Of a DNA stretch of 60,279 bases, positions 23,487 to 35,321 are shown in pieces. Under the pieces are notes generated by a model, which saw nothing but the letters and a program-made list of their open reading frames with translations, searched no databases and had not been told where the DNA came from. Source of the stretch: Pseudomonadota bacterium (GTDB lineage Bacteria; Pseudomonadota; Gammaproteobacteria; Burkholderiales; Thiobacillaceae); assembly GCA_021802555.1 (NCBI GenBank), contig JAJZRU010000016.1:1-60279 (forward strand). Reading direction: 5' to 3'. Every line of letters starts with the position of its first letter. Position 1 is the stretch's first letter. The translations under genes and the position numbers were made by a program.

Positions 23487-25031
23487 CGCTGGCGGCTTGC
23501 CCGAGATATCGTAGACCACGCGGTTGATGCCGCGTATTTCATTGATGATGCGGTTGGACACCTTGCCCAGCAGGGTGTAGGGCAACTCGGCCCAATGGGC
23601 GGTCATGAAATCCTGGGTCTGCACCGCGCGCAGGGCGACCACGTAGTCGTAGGTGCGGCCGTCGCCCATCACGCCGACGCTCTTCACGGGCAGGAAGACG
23701 GTAAAGGCCTGGCTGGTTTTCTCGTACCAGCCGGCGGCGCGCAATTCCTCGAGGAAAATGTGATCGGCCTGGCGCAGCAGGTCGGCGTATTCCCGCTTCA
23801 CCTCGCCGAGGATGCGCACCCCCAGGCCTGGGCCGGGGAAGGGGTGGCGAAAGACCATGTCATGCGGCAGGCCCAGGGAAATCCCCAGCTCCCGCACCTC
23901 GTCCTTGAACAGCTCGCGCAGGGGTTCGAGCAGCTTGAGATGCAAGGTCTCGGGCAGACCGCCGACATTGTGGTGAGACTTGATGGCGTGCGCCTTCTTG
24001 GTTTTCGCCCCGGCCGATTCGATGACGTCCGGATAGATGGTGCCCTGCGCGAGCCATTTGGCGTTGCTACGCTTTTCCGCTTCTTCCTGAAAGACGTGGA
24101 CGAATTCGCGGCCGATGATCTTGCGCTTCTGCTCCGGGTCGGCGACTCCGGCAAGCGCACGCATGAAGCGCTCGCTGGCATCCACCTGGATGACCTTCAC
24201 CCCCAGGTTTTGCGCGAAGGTTTGCATCACCTGCTCGGCCTCGTCCAGGCGCAGCAGCCCCGTATCGACGAACACGCAGGTCAGCTGATCGCCGATGGCG
24301 CGATGGATGAGCGCCGCCGCGACGGAAGAATCCACGCCGCCGGAAAGGCCCAGGATCACTTCGTCGCCGCCTACCTCGGAGCGGATGCGCCCCACCGCCT
24401 CTTCCACGTAATCGGGCATGTTCCAGTCGTGTGCGCAGCCGCAGATGTCGTGCACGAAGCGCCCGATGATGGCTTTGCCCTGCAGGGTATGAGTCACCTC
24501 CGGGTGGAATTGCACGCCATACAGGCTGCGCGCGTCGTCGGCCATGGCAGCGATCGGTGTGGCCGCGTTGTCGGCGATCACCTTGAAGCCGGGCGGCAGC
24601 TCGGTGACTTTGTCGCCATGGCTCATCCACACATCCAGCAGGCCATGCCCTTCTTCGTTGCTGCGATCCTGGACGTCGCGCAGCAGCGCGGAATGGCCGC
24701 GCGCCCTCACCTCCGCATAGCCGAATTCGCGATGGCGCGCGTTTTCCACCTTGCCGCCCAGCTGCGCGGCCATGGTCTGCATGCCGTAGCAGATGCCCAG
24801 CACCGGAACACCAAGATCGAACACTGCCTGCGGCGCGCGCGGGGTTTCCTCCTCGTACACCGAACTGGGCCCGCCCGAGAGGATGATGCCCCGGGGTGCG
24901 AAGGCGCGCACGAAATCCTCCCCGACGTCGAAGGGGTGCAGTTCGCAATAGACGTTCGCTTCACGCACCCGGCGCGCGATGAGTTGGGTGTATTGGGAGC
25001 CGAAATCGAGGATGAGGATTTTCTGGTGCAT
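23469..25031 (-). CDS. guaA: GMP synthase (glutamine-hydrolysing)
   Basis: A 520-residue enzyme that aminates XMP to GMP. The class I glutamine amidotransferase domain (1-200) has nucleophile C81 in GICYGMQ and the HPE triad part in [11 protein letters not shown]. The ATP-pyrophosphatase domain has the PP-loop LSGGVDSSV. The dimerisation domain ends PPATIEWE. It follows guaB by 80 bp on the same strand, the usual guaBA operon. Its 3' end is the proposed island target. Confidence 0.98.
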   Translation of the reverse strand: MHQKILILDFGSQYTQLIARRVREANVYCELHPFDVGEDFVRAFAPRGIILSGGPSSVYEEETPRAPQAVFDLGVPVLGICYGMQTMAAQLGGKVENARHREFGYAEVRARGHSALLRDVQDRSNEEGHGLLDVWMSHGDKVTELPPGFKVIADNAATPIAAMADDARSLYGVQFHPEVTHTLQGKAIIGRFVHDICGCAHDWNMPDYVEEAVGRIRSEVGGDEVILGLSGGVDSSVAAALIHRAIGDQLTCVFVDTGLLRLDEAEQVMQTFAQNLGVKVIQVDASERFMRALAGVADPEQKRKIIGREFVHVFQEEAEKRSNAKWLAQGTIYPDVIESAGAKTKKAHAIKSHHNVGGLPETLHLKLLEPLRELFKDEVRELGISLGLPHDMVFRHPFPGPGLGVRILGEVKREYADLLRQADHIFLEELRAAGWYEKTSQAFTVFLPVKSVGVMGDGRTYDYVVALRAVQTQDFMTAHWAELPYTLLGKVSNRIINEIRGINRVVYDISGKPPATIEWE

Positions 25032-25111
25032 GGTGATTTGCTCAGTGTGCGCAGCCCCGGCGCGGCCTGACGCCGGGAAATTCTCAGGCGCGGCGGCGCC
25101 TCCCGCGCCCG

Positions 25112-26671
<1,560 letters not shown>

Positions 26672-26698
26672 CTACCAGCGCGGCGCGCGCGCGGCGCA

Positions 26699-26727
26699 TT
26701 GACGAAAACTGCGGAGCCCGTTAACTT
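26699..26727 (+). promoter_or_regulatory. Candidate promoter for the small lipoprotein gene
   Basis: TTGACG (26699-26704), 17 bp, then TAACTT (26722-26727), about 87 bp before the start. The -35 is good and the -10 is weak. AGAGGAGA at 26801-26808 is a clear ribosome-binding site. Confidence 0.45.
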
Positions 26728-26813
26728 AACGCCACCCCCGCAAGGGCGTTCCATGCCTCGCGCGTTCGGCGCAACCCGTTCCCGGGCGCATAACTAAACC
26801 AGAGGAGAAATGC

Positions 26814-27152
26814 ATGCGCAAAATCGTGTTCACCCTGACGTCCGTCTCCCTGCTGGCATTGGCGGGCTGCTCCACCTATAACAGTCAGGCGCCCGCGCCC
26901 GCAGCTGCCGCCAAGCCCGCCATCTCGCCGCAAGCCCAGGCCGCCCTGGATGAAGCCACGGCCAGCATGAAAGAGGCGAAGTCCGATTTCGACGTATGGA
27001 CCGTCGCGGAAGAGGCCTACAAAAAAGCGCAGGCCGCCGCCGCCAAAGGCGACAGCGCGACCGTCTTCAAGGAAGCCAAAGAAGCCACGGCGTTCAACAA
27101 GCTGAGCATCCAGCAAAGCAAGGAGCCGCCGCTGCAACTGAAAAATCTCTGA
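26814..27152 (+). CDS. Small DUF4398/SoxXA-binding-protein-like lipoprotein
   Basis: A 112-residue secreted lipoprotein: signal MRKIVFTLTSVSLLALAGC with lipobox LAGC (Cys19), a Pro/Ala linker, then a helical domain (ALDEATASMKEAKSDFDVWTVAEEAYKKAQAAAAKGD). The pattern resembles the short SoxXA-binding proteins (SoxK) and other DUF4398 lipoproteins. The sox locus in this window makes a SoxXA partner plausible, but it lies 17 kb away and the link is inference. It is monocistronic, with a strong hairpin after the stop. Confidence 0.7.
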   Translation: MRKIVFTLTSVSLLALAGCSTYNSQAPAPAAAAKPAISPQAQAALDEATASMKEAKSDFDVWTVAEEAYKKAQAAAAKGDSATVFKEAKEATAFNKLSIQQSKEPPLQLKNL

Positions 27153-27171
27153 CCAGCGTCGTCCCGACGCC

Positions 27172-27198
27172 CTGGGGCCGCCGCACAGGCGGCCCCAG
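27172..27198. terminator. Hairpin between convergent genes
   Basis: CTGGGGCCGCC (27172-27182) and GGCGGCCCCAG (27188-27198) form a perfect 11-bp stem with loop GCACA. It lies 20 bp after the lipoprotein stop and 11 bp from the stop of the opposing rnfH-like gene. The T-tail is poor (TCATTT), but position and strength suggest a bidirectional terminator. Confidence 0.65.
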
Positions 27199-27209
27199 TC
27201 ATTTCCGCA

Positions 27210-27533
27210 TCAGCCGGCCGGCAGATCGCCGCCGCCTTTTTTCATCGCCTTGCCGGCTTCCGCGCGCTGCCGCCGCACTTCCTTGGGGTCGGCGATGAGC
27301 GGGCGGTAAATCTCCACGCGATCGCCCGCGCGCACGATGGCATCGAGCTTCGCCACCTTGCCGTAAATGCCGACTTTCTGCGTCGCCAGGTTTATTTCCG
27401 GGCGTTTTTCCAGCAAGCCCGAGGCCTGCACGGCTTGCTCTATGGTCGTGCCCTCGGCCACGCGCAGCGGGATGATCCACTGCTCCTGCGCCAGCGCATA
27501 GGCAACTTCGATGTCGATGTAGTGTTCAGTCAT
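27210..27533 (-). CDS. rnfH: RnfH family ubiquitin-like protein
   Basis: A 107-residue beta-grasp protein (UPF0125). [38 protein letters not shown] at the N-terminus and [39 protein letters not shown] at the C-terminus are diagnostic. Its role is unsettled. It overlaps the end of ratA by eight bases, the conserved ratA-rnfH pair next to smpB. An alternative ATG lies two codons upstream. Confidence 0.9.
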   Translation of the reverse strand: MTEHYIDIEVAYALAQEQWIIPLRVAEGTTIEQAVQASGLLEKRPEINLATQKVGIYGKVAKLDAIVRAGDRVEIYRPLIADPKEVRRQRAEAGKAMKKGGGDLPAG

Positions 27534-27963
27534 GCGCATACACCTGCTCGGCCCGCTTTACGAAGGCGTCCACGAAAGTATTGGCTATATAGCTGAACAC
27601 CGGGGTTAGCACGGCTTCCAGCGCGCGGCTGGCAAACGCATATTCGAGGGAGAATTCGATTTTACAGGCAGTCTCCCCCAAGGGGATGAAATGCCAATGG
27701 CCCTGCAGATGCGCAAACGGACCCTGCACCAGACGCAGATCCATGCGGCTCGGGTAATCCTTGGTATTCTCGGTAGTGAAATTCTGCCGGATGCCCAGGT
27801 AGTCGATATGTATGGTGGCCAGGGTGGCGCGCTCATCACGCCGTTTCACCTCGCCGCCGCCGCACCAAGGGAGAAACTCCGCATAGCGCTCGACGTCGTC
27901 CACCAAGCCGAACATCTGTGCCGGCGTGTGCTCCACCAGCACCGTTTTATGCACCTGGGCCAT
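27526..27963 (-). CDS. ratA: RatA-like START-domain protein (Coq10/ubiquinone-binding family)
   Basis: A 145-residue protein with the START/polyketide-cyclase fold: [18 protein letters not shown], then [34 protein letters not shown] and the C-terminal helix [22 protein letters not shown]. coli RatA blocks ribosome subunit joining, while relatives bind ubiquinone; the function here is open. It is divergent from smpB across 49 bp. Confidence 0.9.
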   Translation of the reverse strand: MAQVHKTVLVEHTPAQMFGLVDDVERYAEFLPWCGGGEVKRRDERATLATIHIDYLGIRQNFTTENTKDYPSRMDLRLVQGPFAHLQGHWHFIPLGETACKIEFSLEYAFASRALEAVLTPVFSYIANTFVDAFVKRAEQVYAHD

Positions 27964-27979
27964 ATCAAAGCCGAAACGG

Positions 27980-27996
27980 TAAAATTGGCGATTTTA
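27980..27996. promoter_or_regulatory. Symmetrical divergent -10 pair for ratA and smpB
   Basis: TAAAAT (27980-27985), TGGCG, ATTTTA (27991-27996): each strand reads TAAAAT, about 27 bp before each gene. Neither has a recognisable -35. The two promoters would compete for polymerase. Confidence 0.4.
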
Positions 27997-28012
27997 AGGA
28001 ATCTCGCCGCCC

Positions 28013-28465
28013 ATGCCCATTGCGGACAACAAAAAAGCGTTTCACGACTACTTCATCGAACAACGCTACGAAGCCGGACTGGCCCTGCAGGGCTGGGAGG
28101 TCAAGGCCATCCGCGCCGGCCGCGTGCAGTTGAAGGAGGCCTATGTGGTGGTGCTGAAAGCGGAGGTTTTCCTGATCGGCTGCCACATCAGCCCTTTGCC
28201 GACCGCCTCCACCCACATCAAGCCCGACCCCACACGCAGCCGCAAGCTGCTGCTGCACGCCGAGGAGACCCGCAAGCTCATCGGCAAGACCCAGCAGGCG
28301 GGTTATACCCTGGTGCCCCTGGATCTGCATTACAGCAACGGGCGCATCAAGCTGGAAATCGGACTCGCCAAGGGCAAGAAGCAGCACGACAAGCGCGAGG
28401 CCGAAAAGCAGCGCGAATGGGCGCGGGAAAAAGGCCAGCTCATGAAGACCGTCAAGCGGGGCTGA
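28013..28465 (+). CDS. smpB: tmRNA-binding protein SmpB
   Basis: A 150-residue partner of tmRNA in ribosome rescue. The oligonucleotide-binding barrel begins [40 protein letters not shown] and includes GCHISPL and [29 protein letters not shown]. The C-terminal basic tail is disordered off the ribosome. AAGGA precedes the start. Its 3' end overlaps the end of truA by 14 bases in convergent orientation. Confidence 0.97.
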   Translation: MPIADNKKAFHDYFIEQRYEAGLALQGWEVKAIRAGRVQLKEAYVVVLKAEVFLIGCHISPLPTASTHIKPDPTRSRKLLLHAEETRKLIGKTQQAGYTLVPLDLHYSNGRIKLEIGLAKGKKQHDKREAEKQREWAREKGQLMKTVKRG

Positions 28466-29240
28466 AGCCGCCGGACGCGCGCCCCTCGCCCGGCACGCCG
28501 AATTGCGCCGGGTAAATGACGCGGCTCAGATATAGCCCGTCCGCCATGAAGGTCGGCGCCGCCCGAGTGCGGTCGCGCGCGGCCAGGACTTCTCCCAGCC
28601 ATTCCGGAGGCGCGCCGCCGGCGCCGACCTGTACCAGGCAGCCGACCAGATTGCGCACCATGTGGTGCAGAAATCCGTCGGCGCGAAAATCGAATACCAG
28701 ATAATCCCCCTGCCGCCGCAGCTCGGCGCAGCGCAAGTCCTTGATCGGCGAGCGCGCCTGGCATTCCGCGGCGCGGAAGGCGGAAAAATCATGCCGTCCG
28801 AGCAGCAGGCGCGCTGCGGCGCGCATGCTTTCGACATCGAGCGGCCGATGATGCCAACCGACCCGTCCGCGCAGCAGTCCGGGCCGCACGGGGTGATTGA
28901 AAAGGACGTAGCGATAGCCCCGCTCGACTACGGAAAACCGGGCATGGAAGCCGCCGCCCATTTCCTTGGCCCAGAACACGGCGATGCCGTCCGGCAGGCG
29001 GCTGTTGACGCCGCGCACCCAGGCCGTCAGGGGGCGCGCATGAGGGGCATCGAAATGAGCGACCTGCAGGCTGGCGTGCACCCCGGCATCGGTGCGCCCC
29101 GCCGCCGCCAGGGCCACCCGGCAGCCGGCGATGGCCGCCACCGCCTCTTCCAGCGCATCCTGCACGCCGCACGCCGCGGACTGCGACTGCCAGCCGCAAA
29201 ATCCGCGCCCATCGTATTCCAGGGCGATGGCGACCCTCAC
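28452..29240 (-). CDS. truA: tRNA pseudouridine(38-40) synthase TruA
   Basis: A 262-residue enzyme that modifies positions 38-40 of tRNA anticodon arms. The catalytic Asp lies in [11 protein letters not shown] near residue 51. [33 protein letters not shown] and [13 protein letters not shown] are family blocks. It starts with GTG at 29240, overlapping the stop of the upstream membrane-protein gene as GTGA. It is last gene of the leuC-to-truA run. Confidence 0.95.
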   Translation of the reverse strand: MRVAIALEYDGRGFCGWQSQSAACGVQDALEEAVAAIAGCRVALAAAGRTDAGVHASLQVAHFDAPHARPLTAWVRGVNSRLPDGIAVFWAKEMGGGFHARFSVVERGYRYVLFNHPVRPGLLRGRVGWHHRPLDVESMRAAARLLLGRHDFSAFRAAECQARSPIKDLRCAELRRQGDYLVFDFRADGFLHHMVRNLVGCLVQVGAGGAPPEWLGEVLAARDRTRAAPTFMADGLYLSRVIYPAQFGVPGEGRASGGFSPA

Positions 29241-29851
29241 GCCAGCACGGCTCCCAGCCAGCCGGCAGCGAGCAGCAAGGCAGCGCTATCGCGCCAAGTC
29301 CAGGCCTGCGGCTGCAGCGTGATGTGCGCCGGGCCGGGGCCGGGAGCATCCTCCAGCTGGTCCACAGCAAGTCGCCAGGGCCGCGCCGGCGCCGCATGGC
29401 GCGCGCCTTCCAGCACCAGGGAAAGCCGCACCGCCAGCGCGCGGGCGTCCAGCCCCGCTCCCGCCCAGGGGCGCGCGCAGGCAAAAATTCCCAGGACCAG
29501 CCCGTCTCGGCCCAGCGCGTTCAACAGCGCCGCCAGCGCCGCCAGCAGCAGCAGCAGCCGCGCCAGGCGCAGCGCGCCGTCCGCGATGCCCGGCCAGGAA
29601 ATGGCGCTGATGCCTGGCCAGACCGGCTGTCCGGGGACGCTGAAGGCATAAATCAGGGGAAGCAGCAGAAGCAGCCAGCGGCTGCGGCGCAACAGCTGCA
29701 AAAAAGCCGTACGTACGGAAGCGCGCGACAACAGCGGCACGGCCAGGGCCGCGGCGGCGCCCAGGCCCGGCCAGGAGAGGAATTCCAGGCCCGCCGCATA
29801 CGCCGCCCACAGGGCGATCAAGGCGGCGGGATGCAGAGGGGCGGGCGGCAT
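29237..29851 (-). CDS. CbiQ-like ECF transporter T-component family membrane protein
   Basis: A 204-residue hydrophobic protein with about five helices. HPAALIALWAAYAAGLEFLSW opens it, and RRSRWLLLLLPLIYAFSVPGQPV followed by GALRLARLLLLLAALAALLNALGRDGLVLGI resembles the CbiQ/EcfT core. EcfT proteins couple ATPases to a substrate-binding subunit, but neither partner is nearby, so it may be a solitary CbiQ-like protein. It lies between fimV and truA and overlaps truA by four bases. Confidence 0.65.
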   Translation of the reverse strand: MPPAPLHPAALIALWAAYAAGLEFLSWPGLGAAAALAVPLLSRASVRTAFLQLLRRSRWLLLLLPLIYAFSVPGQPVWPGISAISWPGIADGALRLARLLLLLAALAALLNALGRDGLVLGIFACARPWAGAGLDARALAVRLSLVLEGARHAAPARPWRLAVDQLEDAPGPGPAHITLQPQAWTWRDSAALLLAAGWLGAVLA

Positions 29852-29910
29852 GGGGCAAATTTTGCCGCGCCTGCGCGCCGACGCCAATAGCCGGCGATCC
29901 CGGGCGGCTG

Positions 29911-32217
29911 TTACATGGCGGCCATGAGGGACTGCGCGTTGTTTTTCTGCTCCTGGTTGCCTTCGGCGATGACTTCCTGAAGGATTTCGCGGGCGCCTTC
30001 CTTGTCGCCCATCTCCAGATAGGCGCGCGCCAAATCAAGCTTGGTGGCCACCTCGTCGAGGTCGCCCAGCTCATCCACCGAAGCGTCCAGGTCGAGATCC
30101 AAGCCGCTGAAATCCATGCCTGCAGCACCGTTCCCGCTCGGCTCGGAGGGGGCTTCGGCGCCGCCGTCGCCCTTGGACGCATTCGCGTCGGCGCCGAAAT
30201 CCAGATCGCCCAGATCGAAATCCAGGCCCGAGGCCGTATCGCGGAACACAGGCTCCGGCTCAGGCGCCGTCCGCTCGGCGGGGGCGGAGAAAATCTCGTC
30301 GAGGCCTCCGAAGTTGAGATCTCGGGGCTCCGCCGCGGCGCCAAGCCCCGGCTGCGCAGGCGCCGTTTCGGCCGGTTGCGAGCCAGGCGTCGGCTCCGCT
30401 TGCGGAGTGAGCAGTGCGGCCGCCGCCCCAGCCGCCACGCCGCCGTAGAGCGGATTGTCCGGATCGACGAGGCGGCCCATTTCGGCAGCCTTGTCCCATA
30501 GCGGGCCCTGGCCTTCCACGGCCGCATGGAGTTCGCCGGCGACGCTGCCGAATGCGCTCACGTTTTTGCGCGCAGCGTAGATTTCCAACAGCTTGATGCG
30601 TATCTCCTGGCGCTCGGGAGTTTTCGCCAGCGCTTCCTTGAGAATCTCCTCCGCCTGGGCATCGCGGCCATAAGCCATATACACCTCGGCCTCGGCAATC
30701 GGATCGACGTCGTGGGTGTCGATGTTGCCCAAACCGGCCTGGCTGAAATCGGTCAGGAAAGAAGTGTCCCCGGTGTTGATGGACCCCCCCGAGGCGCCCC
30801 CCGCGATGAGGGTGTTGGTCTTGAGATCCCCCGCCGTCATGACGCTGTCGTCGAAAGCCTTGGCGCCGGTATCCTTGCCCTTGCGCCGTCCGCCGCTCAT
30901 CATCCACCACAGAGTTCCGCCGAGCAGGAGGATGGCGGCGCCGCCGGCCCAATACAGCGGATTCTCCTGGAGAACGCTGTACCAGTTCGGGCTGGAGGAC
31001 ACCGGGGCGGTAGTGGTGACGACAGGCGCCGACACGGCGGGCGCCTTCGCCACCGCCGGCGGCAGCGTAGGTTTGGCCGCGGGAGCCGGAGCGGTGGGCG
31101 CGATGGCCGGCGCGGTTGCCGCGGCGCGCTGCTGCAACGCCTTCTCCTTAAGCGCCGCCAACTGCTTCATTTCCTGAATCTGCTGCTTGAGGGCCGCAGT
31201 GCGCGATTCCGCGTCGCGCAAGGCCTGCTCCTTGGCGATCGCGCCGACCGCCGCGCCCGTTCCTTTGGACAGCTTGAGGACATCGACCGGCGTCTGGCCG
31301 GGCACAGCCCGAGGCGCGACTTTCACCGTGGCTTGGCCGGAAACGCTTTGCCCGGCCTTGGGCGCGGTTTTCGCCGCTGCCGGAGCCCGGCTGGCCGCCC
31401 CGGCGAGGCGCTGGCGATAGGCATTCCAGTCCGTCACCTGCACCTGCACCTGTTTGGTCGCTTCCGCCGGGCTGAGCTTGGCGAAATTGCCCTTGCCGGG
31501 CACCTCGATGCGGCTGCCCACTTTGAGGCGATTCATGTTGTTGCCGACAAAAGCCCTCGGGTTGGCGTCGAACAGGCCCATCAGCGTCTGATCGAGCGTA
31601 ACGCCATGCGGCTGTACCCGCTGCGCGATGCCGCTCAAGGTATCGCCGGGGCGCACGCGCAGGATCTTGGGCGCGGCGGCGGCCACCTTCGGCTTGGGCG
31701 CGTGCGACGGCTTGGGCGCCTGCGCAGCGGCAGGCGCAGCGGCAGGCGCCGGCGGCGCAAGGGGCTGGGCGGTTGGCGGGCCGATTTCCATGGGTGCCGC
31801 GATCTGGCTGCGCCCCATGCCCGGCGGATCCAGCAGCACGGTGTATTCGCGCACCAGCTTACCGGACGCCCAATTGAGCTGCACCAGAATGTCCAGGAAG
31901 GGATCGTTGATGGGCTTGTCAGAGGTGACTTTCAGCACAGCCTGGCCATCAGCGCGCTGGACCACTTTGAAATGCAGCGAAGTAAGCGCGGGCAGGTATT
32001 CCACCCCCGCTTCCTTGAAGGCGTCGTCGCTCGCGAGGGCGGCCGTCAAGCCCTGCATTTCCGCCTTGTTGGCGAGGATGGGTATTTCGCCGCTGAAGGG
32101 CTGCCCCAGCGCTGAGTTCACCGTAAGCCTCCCCAGACCCGCGCCATAGGCGGACAACGGCAGCAGCAACACCAAGGCGCTCGCCGCCAAGGGCTTGGAA
32201 ATAGAGCTGAATTTCAT
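29911..32217 (-). CDS. fimV: FimV/HubP-type polar peptidoglycan-binding protein
   Basis: A 768-residue protein. The signal peptide (MKFSSISKPLAASALVLLLPLSAYG) is followed by the FimV N-terminal domain (LGRLTVNSALGQPFSGEIPI), a LysM peptidoglycan-binding domain at about 200-255 (LRVRPGDTLSGIAQRV), a Pro/Ala-rich and coiled segment, one membrane helix near 425-440 (AAILLLGGTLWWMM), an acidic cytoplasmic part with TPR-like helices, and the C-terminal FimV helix bundle (KLDLARAYLEMGDKEGAREIL). It organises the pole, type IV pili and twitching. Length is moderate for the family. asd-fimV-truA is the conserved betaproteobacterial order. Confidence 0.93.
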   Translation of the reverse strand: MKFSSISKPLAASALVLLLPLSAYGAGLGRLTVNSALGQPFSGEIPILANKAEMQGLTAALASDDAFKEAGVEYLPALTSLHFKVVQRADGQAVLKVTSDKPINDPFLDILVQLNWASGKLVREYTVLLDPPGMGRSQIAAPMEIGPPTAQPLAPPAPAAAPAAAQAPKPSHAPKPKVAAAAPKILRVRPGDTLSGIAQRVQPHGVTLDQTLMGLFDANPRAFVGNNMNRLKVGSRIEVPGKGNFAKLSPAEATKQVQVQVTDWNAYRQRLAGAASRAPAAAKTAPKAGQSVSGQATVKVAPRAVPGQTPVDVLKLSKGTGAAVGAIAKEQALRDAESRTAALKQQIQEMKQLAALKEKALQQRAAATAPAIAPTAPAPAAKPTLPPAVAKAPAVSAPVVTTTAPVSSSPNWYSVLQENPLYWAGGAAILLLGGTLWWMMSGGRRKGKDTGAKAFDDSVMTAGDLKTNTLIAGGASGGSINTGDTSFLTDFSQAGLGNIDTHDVDPIAEAEVYMAYGRDAQAEEILKEALAKTPERQEIRIKLLEIYAARKNVSAFGSVAGELHAAVEGQGPLWDKAAEMGRLVDPDNPLYGGVAAGAAAALLTPQAEPTPGSQPAETAPAQPGLGAAAEPRDLNFGGLDEIFSAPAERTAPEPEPVFRDTASGLDFDLGDLDFGADANASKGDGGAEAPSEPSGNGAAGMDFSGLDLDLDASVDELGDLDEVATKLDLARAYLEMGDKEGAREILQEVIAEGNQEQKNNAQSLMAAM

Positions 32218-32385
32218 GCTGGGCATCCTCCCGTACGAGGCCTGTCGAAAACGTGTCATGGGCTATGACGGCTTAACGGCGCGATTCTTTAGCAAAAACC
32301 GCGCCCTGAAGCCAAACCCCGAAGTTCTTCTTGGATTTTTTGCCACGCCTCGCGGCGCTCCCATGCCGCACCGCGGCCATGGCGT

Positions 32386-33501
32386 TCAGCCGCGCTCCAC
32401 CAAGATGCGCAGCAAGCGCCGCAAAGGCTCTGCCGCGCCCCATAGCAACTGGTCGCCCACGGTGAAGGCGGAAAGGTACTGCGGGCCCATGCTGAGCTTG
32501 CGGAAGCGCCCCACCGGCACCGTGAGCTTGCCGGTGACAGCGGTCGGGGTCAACTCATGCATCGAGGCTTCGCGCTGATTGGGCACCACCTTCACCCATT
32601 CATTATGGGCGCCGCACAGAGCCTCCACTTCGGCCACGGAAACGTCCTTTTTAAGCTTGATGGTCAGGGCCTGGGAATGGCAGCGCATGGCGCCGATGCG
32701 CACGCACAGGCCATCGATGGGCACGGCCGCCTCGGTCTTGCCGAGGATCTTGTTGGTTTCCGCCATGCCTTTCCATTCTTCCTTGGACTGGCCGTTGCCC
32801 AGATCCCTGTCGATCCAGGGGATCAGCGACCCCGCCAGGGGCACGCCGAAATTTTCGTCGGGAAAGGCCCTGTCGCGCAATGTACCCGCCACCTCGCGGT
32901 CGATGTCGAGGATGGCCGAGGCGGGATCGTCCAGCAAGGCCTTGGACACGCGGTGCAGCTCGCCCATCTGGGTCAGAAGCTCGCGCATGTTCTTGGCTCC
33001 GGCACCGCTCGCCGCCTGGTAGGTCATGGCCGTGATCCACTCCACCAGGTCCGCCTCGAACAATCCGCCCAGCGCCATGAGCATGAGGGAGACGGTGCAG
33101 TTGCCGCCGATGAAGTCCTTGCCGCCCCGGCCCAGCGCCTGGTCGATGACCTGGCGGTTGACCGGGTCGAGAATGATGACGGCGGATTTCTCCATGCGCA
33201 GCGTGGACGCGGCGTCGATCCAATAGCCCTGCCAGCCGGCGGCCCGCAAGGGAGCATAGATCTCCGCGGTGTAATCGCCGCCCTGGGCGGTGACGATCAC
33301 GTCCATGCGCTTGAGCTCGGCAATCGACTTCGCATCTTTCAGAGCCGGCACCTGCTTGCCGATGTCGGGGCCCTTGCCGCCCGGGTTGGAGGTCGTGAAA
33401 AACACCGGCTCGATATCGCGGAAATCGTTCTCCTCGCGCATGCGCTGCATGAGCACCGAGCCCACCATACCCCGCCAGCCGACCAAACCCACTCTCAACA
33501 T
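32386..33501 (-). CDS. asd: Aspartate-semialdehyde dehydrogenase
   Basis: A 371-residue enzyme that reduces aspartyl phosphate with NADPH to the branch point for Lys, Thr and Met. The NADP loop [13 protein letters not shown] is at the N-terminus; the active-site Cys lies in [10 protein letters not shown]; the acid/base His is in [15 protein letters not shown]. Length fits the Gram-negative type. It follows leuB by 48 bp. The 168-bp gap before fimV has no clear signal. Confidence 0.97.
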   Translation of the reverse strand: MLRVGLVGWRGMVGSVLMQRMREENDFRDIEPVFFTTSNPGGKGPDIGKQVPALKDAKSIAELKRMDVIVTAQGGDYTAEIYAPLRAAGWQGYWIDAASTLRMEKSAVIILDPVNRQVIDQALGRGGKDFIGGNCTVSLMLMALGGLFEADLVEWITAMTYQAASGAGAKNMRELLTQMGELHRVSKALLDDPASAILDIDREVAGTLRDRAFPDENFGVPLAGSLIPWIDRDLGNGQSKEEWKGMAETNKILGKTEAAVPIDGLCVRIGAMRCHSQALTIKLKKDVSVAEVEALCGAHNEWVKVVPNQREASMHELTPTAVTGKLTVPVGRFRKLSMGPQYLSAFTVGDQLLWGAAEPLRRLLRILVERG

Positions 33502-33549
33502 GATGCTTTCCCTACGCTTTCATTCATTGTCAACATATCCCCCCGGCGG

Positions 33550-34614
33550 TCAACCCAGCGCCCCGACCACGGCATCGCCCATGGCCGAGCAACTCACGCG
33601 CTCGCAGCCCTGGGTCCAGATGTCGGCCGTGCGCAAACCTTGGGCGATGACCCGCTTCACGGCGCCATCGATACGGTCGGCGATCGCAGCATCGGCAAAG
33701 GTGTAGCGGAACATCATCCCCAGCGAAAGCATGGTCGCCAGCGGATTGGCGACATCCCTGCCGGCGATGTCCGGGGCCGAGCCGTGTATCGGTTCATACA
33801 TGCCTTTGTTGCGCAGATCGAGCGACGCAGACGGCAGCATGCCGATGGAACCTGACAGCATGGAGGCCTCGTCGGACAGGATGTCGCCGAAGATATTGCC
33901 CGTCACGATGACATCGAACTGCTTGGGATTGCGCACCAACTGCATGGCCGCGTTGTCGACATACATGTGCGACAGTTCGACCTCGGGATATTGCCGGCCC
34001 ACTTCGATGACCACTTCCTTCCAGAGCTCCGAGCACTCCAGCACATTGGCCTTTTCCACCGAACACAGCTTCCTGCCGCGCTTCATGGAAATGTCGAAGG
34101 CGACCTTTGCCACGCGCCGGACTTCCGACTCGGCATACACCATGGTGTTGAAGCCCACGCGCTCGCCGCCGCGCATCTCGATGCCGCGCGGCTGTCCGAA
34201 ATAGATGTCGCCCGTCAGTTCGCGCACGATCATGATGTCCAGCCCGGCCACGACTTCCGGTTTTAGGGTCGAGGCCGAGGCAAGCTCCGGATAAAGCAGG
34301 GCCGGCCGCAGATTGGCGAACAGATTGAGTTCCTTGCGGATGCGCAGCAGGCCGCGCTCGGGCCGCAGAGGCCGATCGAGCTGGTCGTATTGCGGCCCGC
34401 CGACCGCCCCCAGCAGCACGGCGTCGGCCGCGCGCGCCAGATCAAGAGTGGTTTGCGGCAGCGGGTCGCCCGCGGCATCGTAGCCCGCGCCGCCGATAGG
34501 CGCCTGCTCCAGTTCGATGTTGAGCCCCTCGCGCCGCAGCGCATCGAGCACCTTCACGGCCTGGGCGACGATTTCGGGGCCGATGCCGTCCCCGGGCAAG
34601 ACTGCGATTTTCAT
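33550..34614 (-). CDS. leuB: 3-isopropylmalate dehydrogenase
   Basis: A 354-residue NAD-dependent oxidative decarboxylase of leucine synthesis. It starts [16 protein letters not shown]. Substrate-binding R residues lie in [15 protein letters not shown] and the motif [13 protein letters not shown], and metal ligands in [20 protein letters not shown]. It lies between leuD (64 bp upstream) and asd. The frame extends further upstream, but the ATG at 34614 gives the normal N-terminus. Confidence 0.97.
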   Translation of the reverse strand: MKIAVLPGDGIGPEIVAQAVKVLDALRREGLNIELEQAPIGGAGYDAAGDPLPQTTLDLARAADAVLLGAVGGPQYDQLDRPLRPERGLLRIRKELNLFANLRPALLYPELASASTLKPEVVAGLDIMIVRELTGDIYFGQPRGIEMRGGERVGFNTMVYAESEVRRVAKVAFDISMKRGRKLCSVEKANVLECSELWKEVVIEVGRQYPEVELSHMYVDNAAMQLVRNPKQFDVIVTGNIFGDILSDEASMLSGSIGMLPSASLDLRNKGMYEPIHGSAPDIAGRDVANPLATMLSLGMMFRYTFADAAIADRIDGAVKRVIAQGLRTADIWTQGCERVSCSAMGDAVVGALG

Positions 34615-34678
34615 GATGTCCGTCACTGATTTTTGGTTGACTACCCGCGGCCTGCTGCCGCATCCGCCGGCGGGGGCA

Positions 34679-35317
34679 CTAGACGAACAGCCAAGGCGCT
34701 TCCGCCCGGCGCCGCGCTTCGTAGGCCCGGATCTTGTCCACCTTTTGCAGGGTGAGGCCGATGTCGTCGAGGCCGTTGAGCAGACAGTATTTGCGGAATT
34801 CGTCGACCGCGAATCCAATCGTGCTGCCGTCAGGCAGCGTCACCGTCTGCTGCACGAGGTCGATATCCAGGCGGTAGCCCGGGGTGGCGAAGGTTTCCGC
34901 AAACAGCCGGTCGACCGTCTCGGCCGACAGCACGATGGGCAGCAGGCCGTTCTTGAAACAGTTGTTGTAGAAAATGTCCGCGAAACTGGGCGCGATGACG
35001 GCGCGAAAGCCATAGTCCTGCAAAGCCCAGGGCGCATGCTCGCGGCTGGAACCGCAGCCGAAATTATCTCGTGCCAGCAGGATCTGGACGCCCCGGTAGC
35101 GCGGCTGATTGAGGACGAAATCCGGATTCAGCGGCCGGGCGCTGCAATCCTGTCCGGGCTCGCCTACGTCCAGATAGCGCCATTCGTCGAACAGGTTGGG
35201 GCCGAAGCCGCTGCGCTTGATGGATTTCAGGAACTGCTTCGGGATGATGGCGTCGGTGTCAACGTTGGCGCGGTCCATGGGCGCGACCAGGCCCAGCAAT
35301 CGGGTAAAAGGTGTCAT
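34679..35317 (-). CDS. leuD: 3-isopropylmalate dehydratase small subunit
   Basis: A 212-residue swivel-domain subunit that pairs with LeuC to isomerise 2- to 3-isopropylmalate. Conserved blocks are [44 protein letters not shown] and [17 protein letters not shown]. The start lies four bases after the stop of the entericidin remnant. Its own ribosome-binding site is poor, which hints that translation was once coupled to that small gene. Confidence 0.97.
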   Translation of the reverse strand: MTPFTRLLGLVAPMDRANVDTDAIIPKQFLKSIKRSGFGPNLFDEWRYLDVGEPGQDCSARPLNPDFVLNQPRYRGVQILLARDNFGCGSSREHAPWALQDYGFRAVIAPSFADIFYNNCFKNGLLPIVLSAETVDRLFAETFATPGYRLDIDLVQQTVTLPDGSTIGFAVDEFRKYCLLNGLDDIGLTLQKVDKIRAYEARRRAEAPWLFV

Positions 35318-35321
35318 GGCT

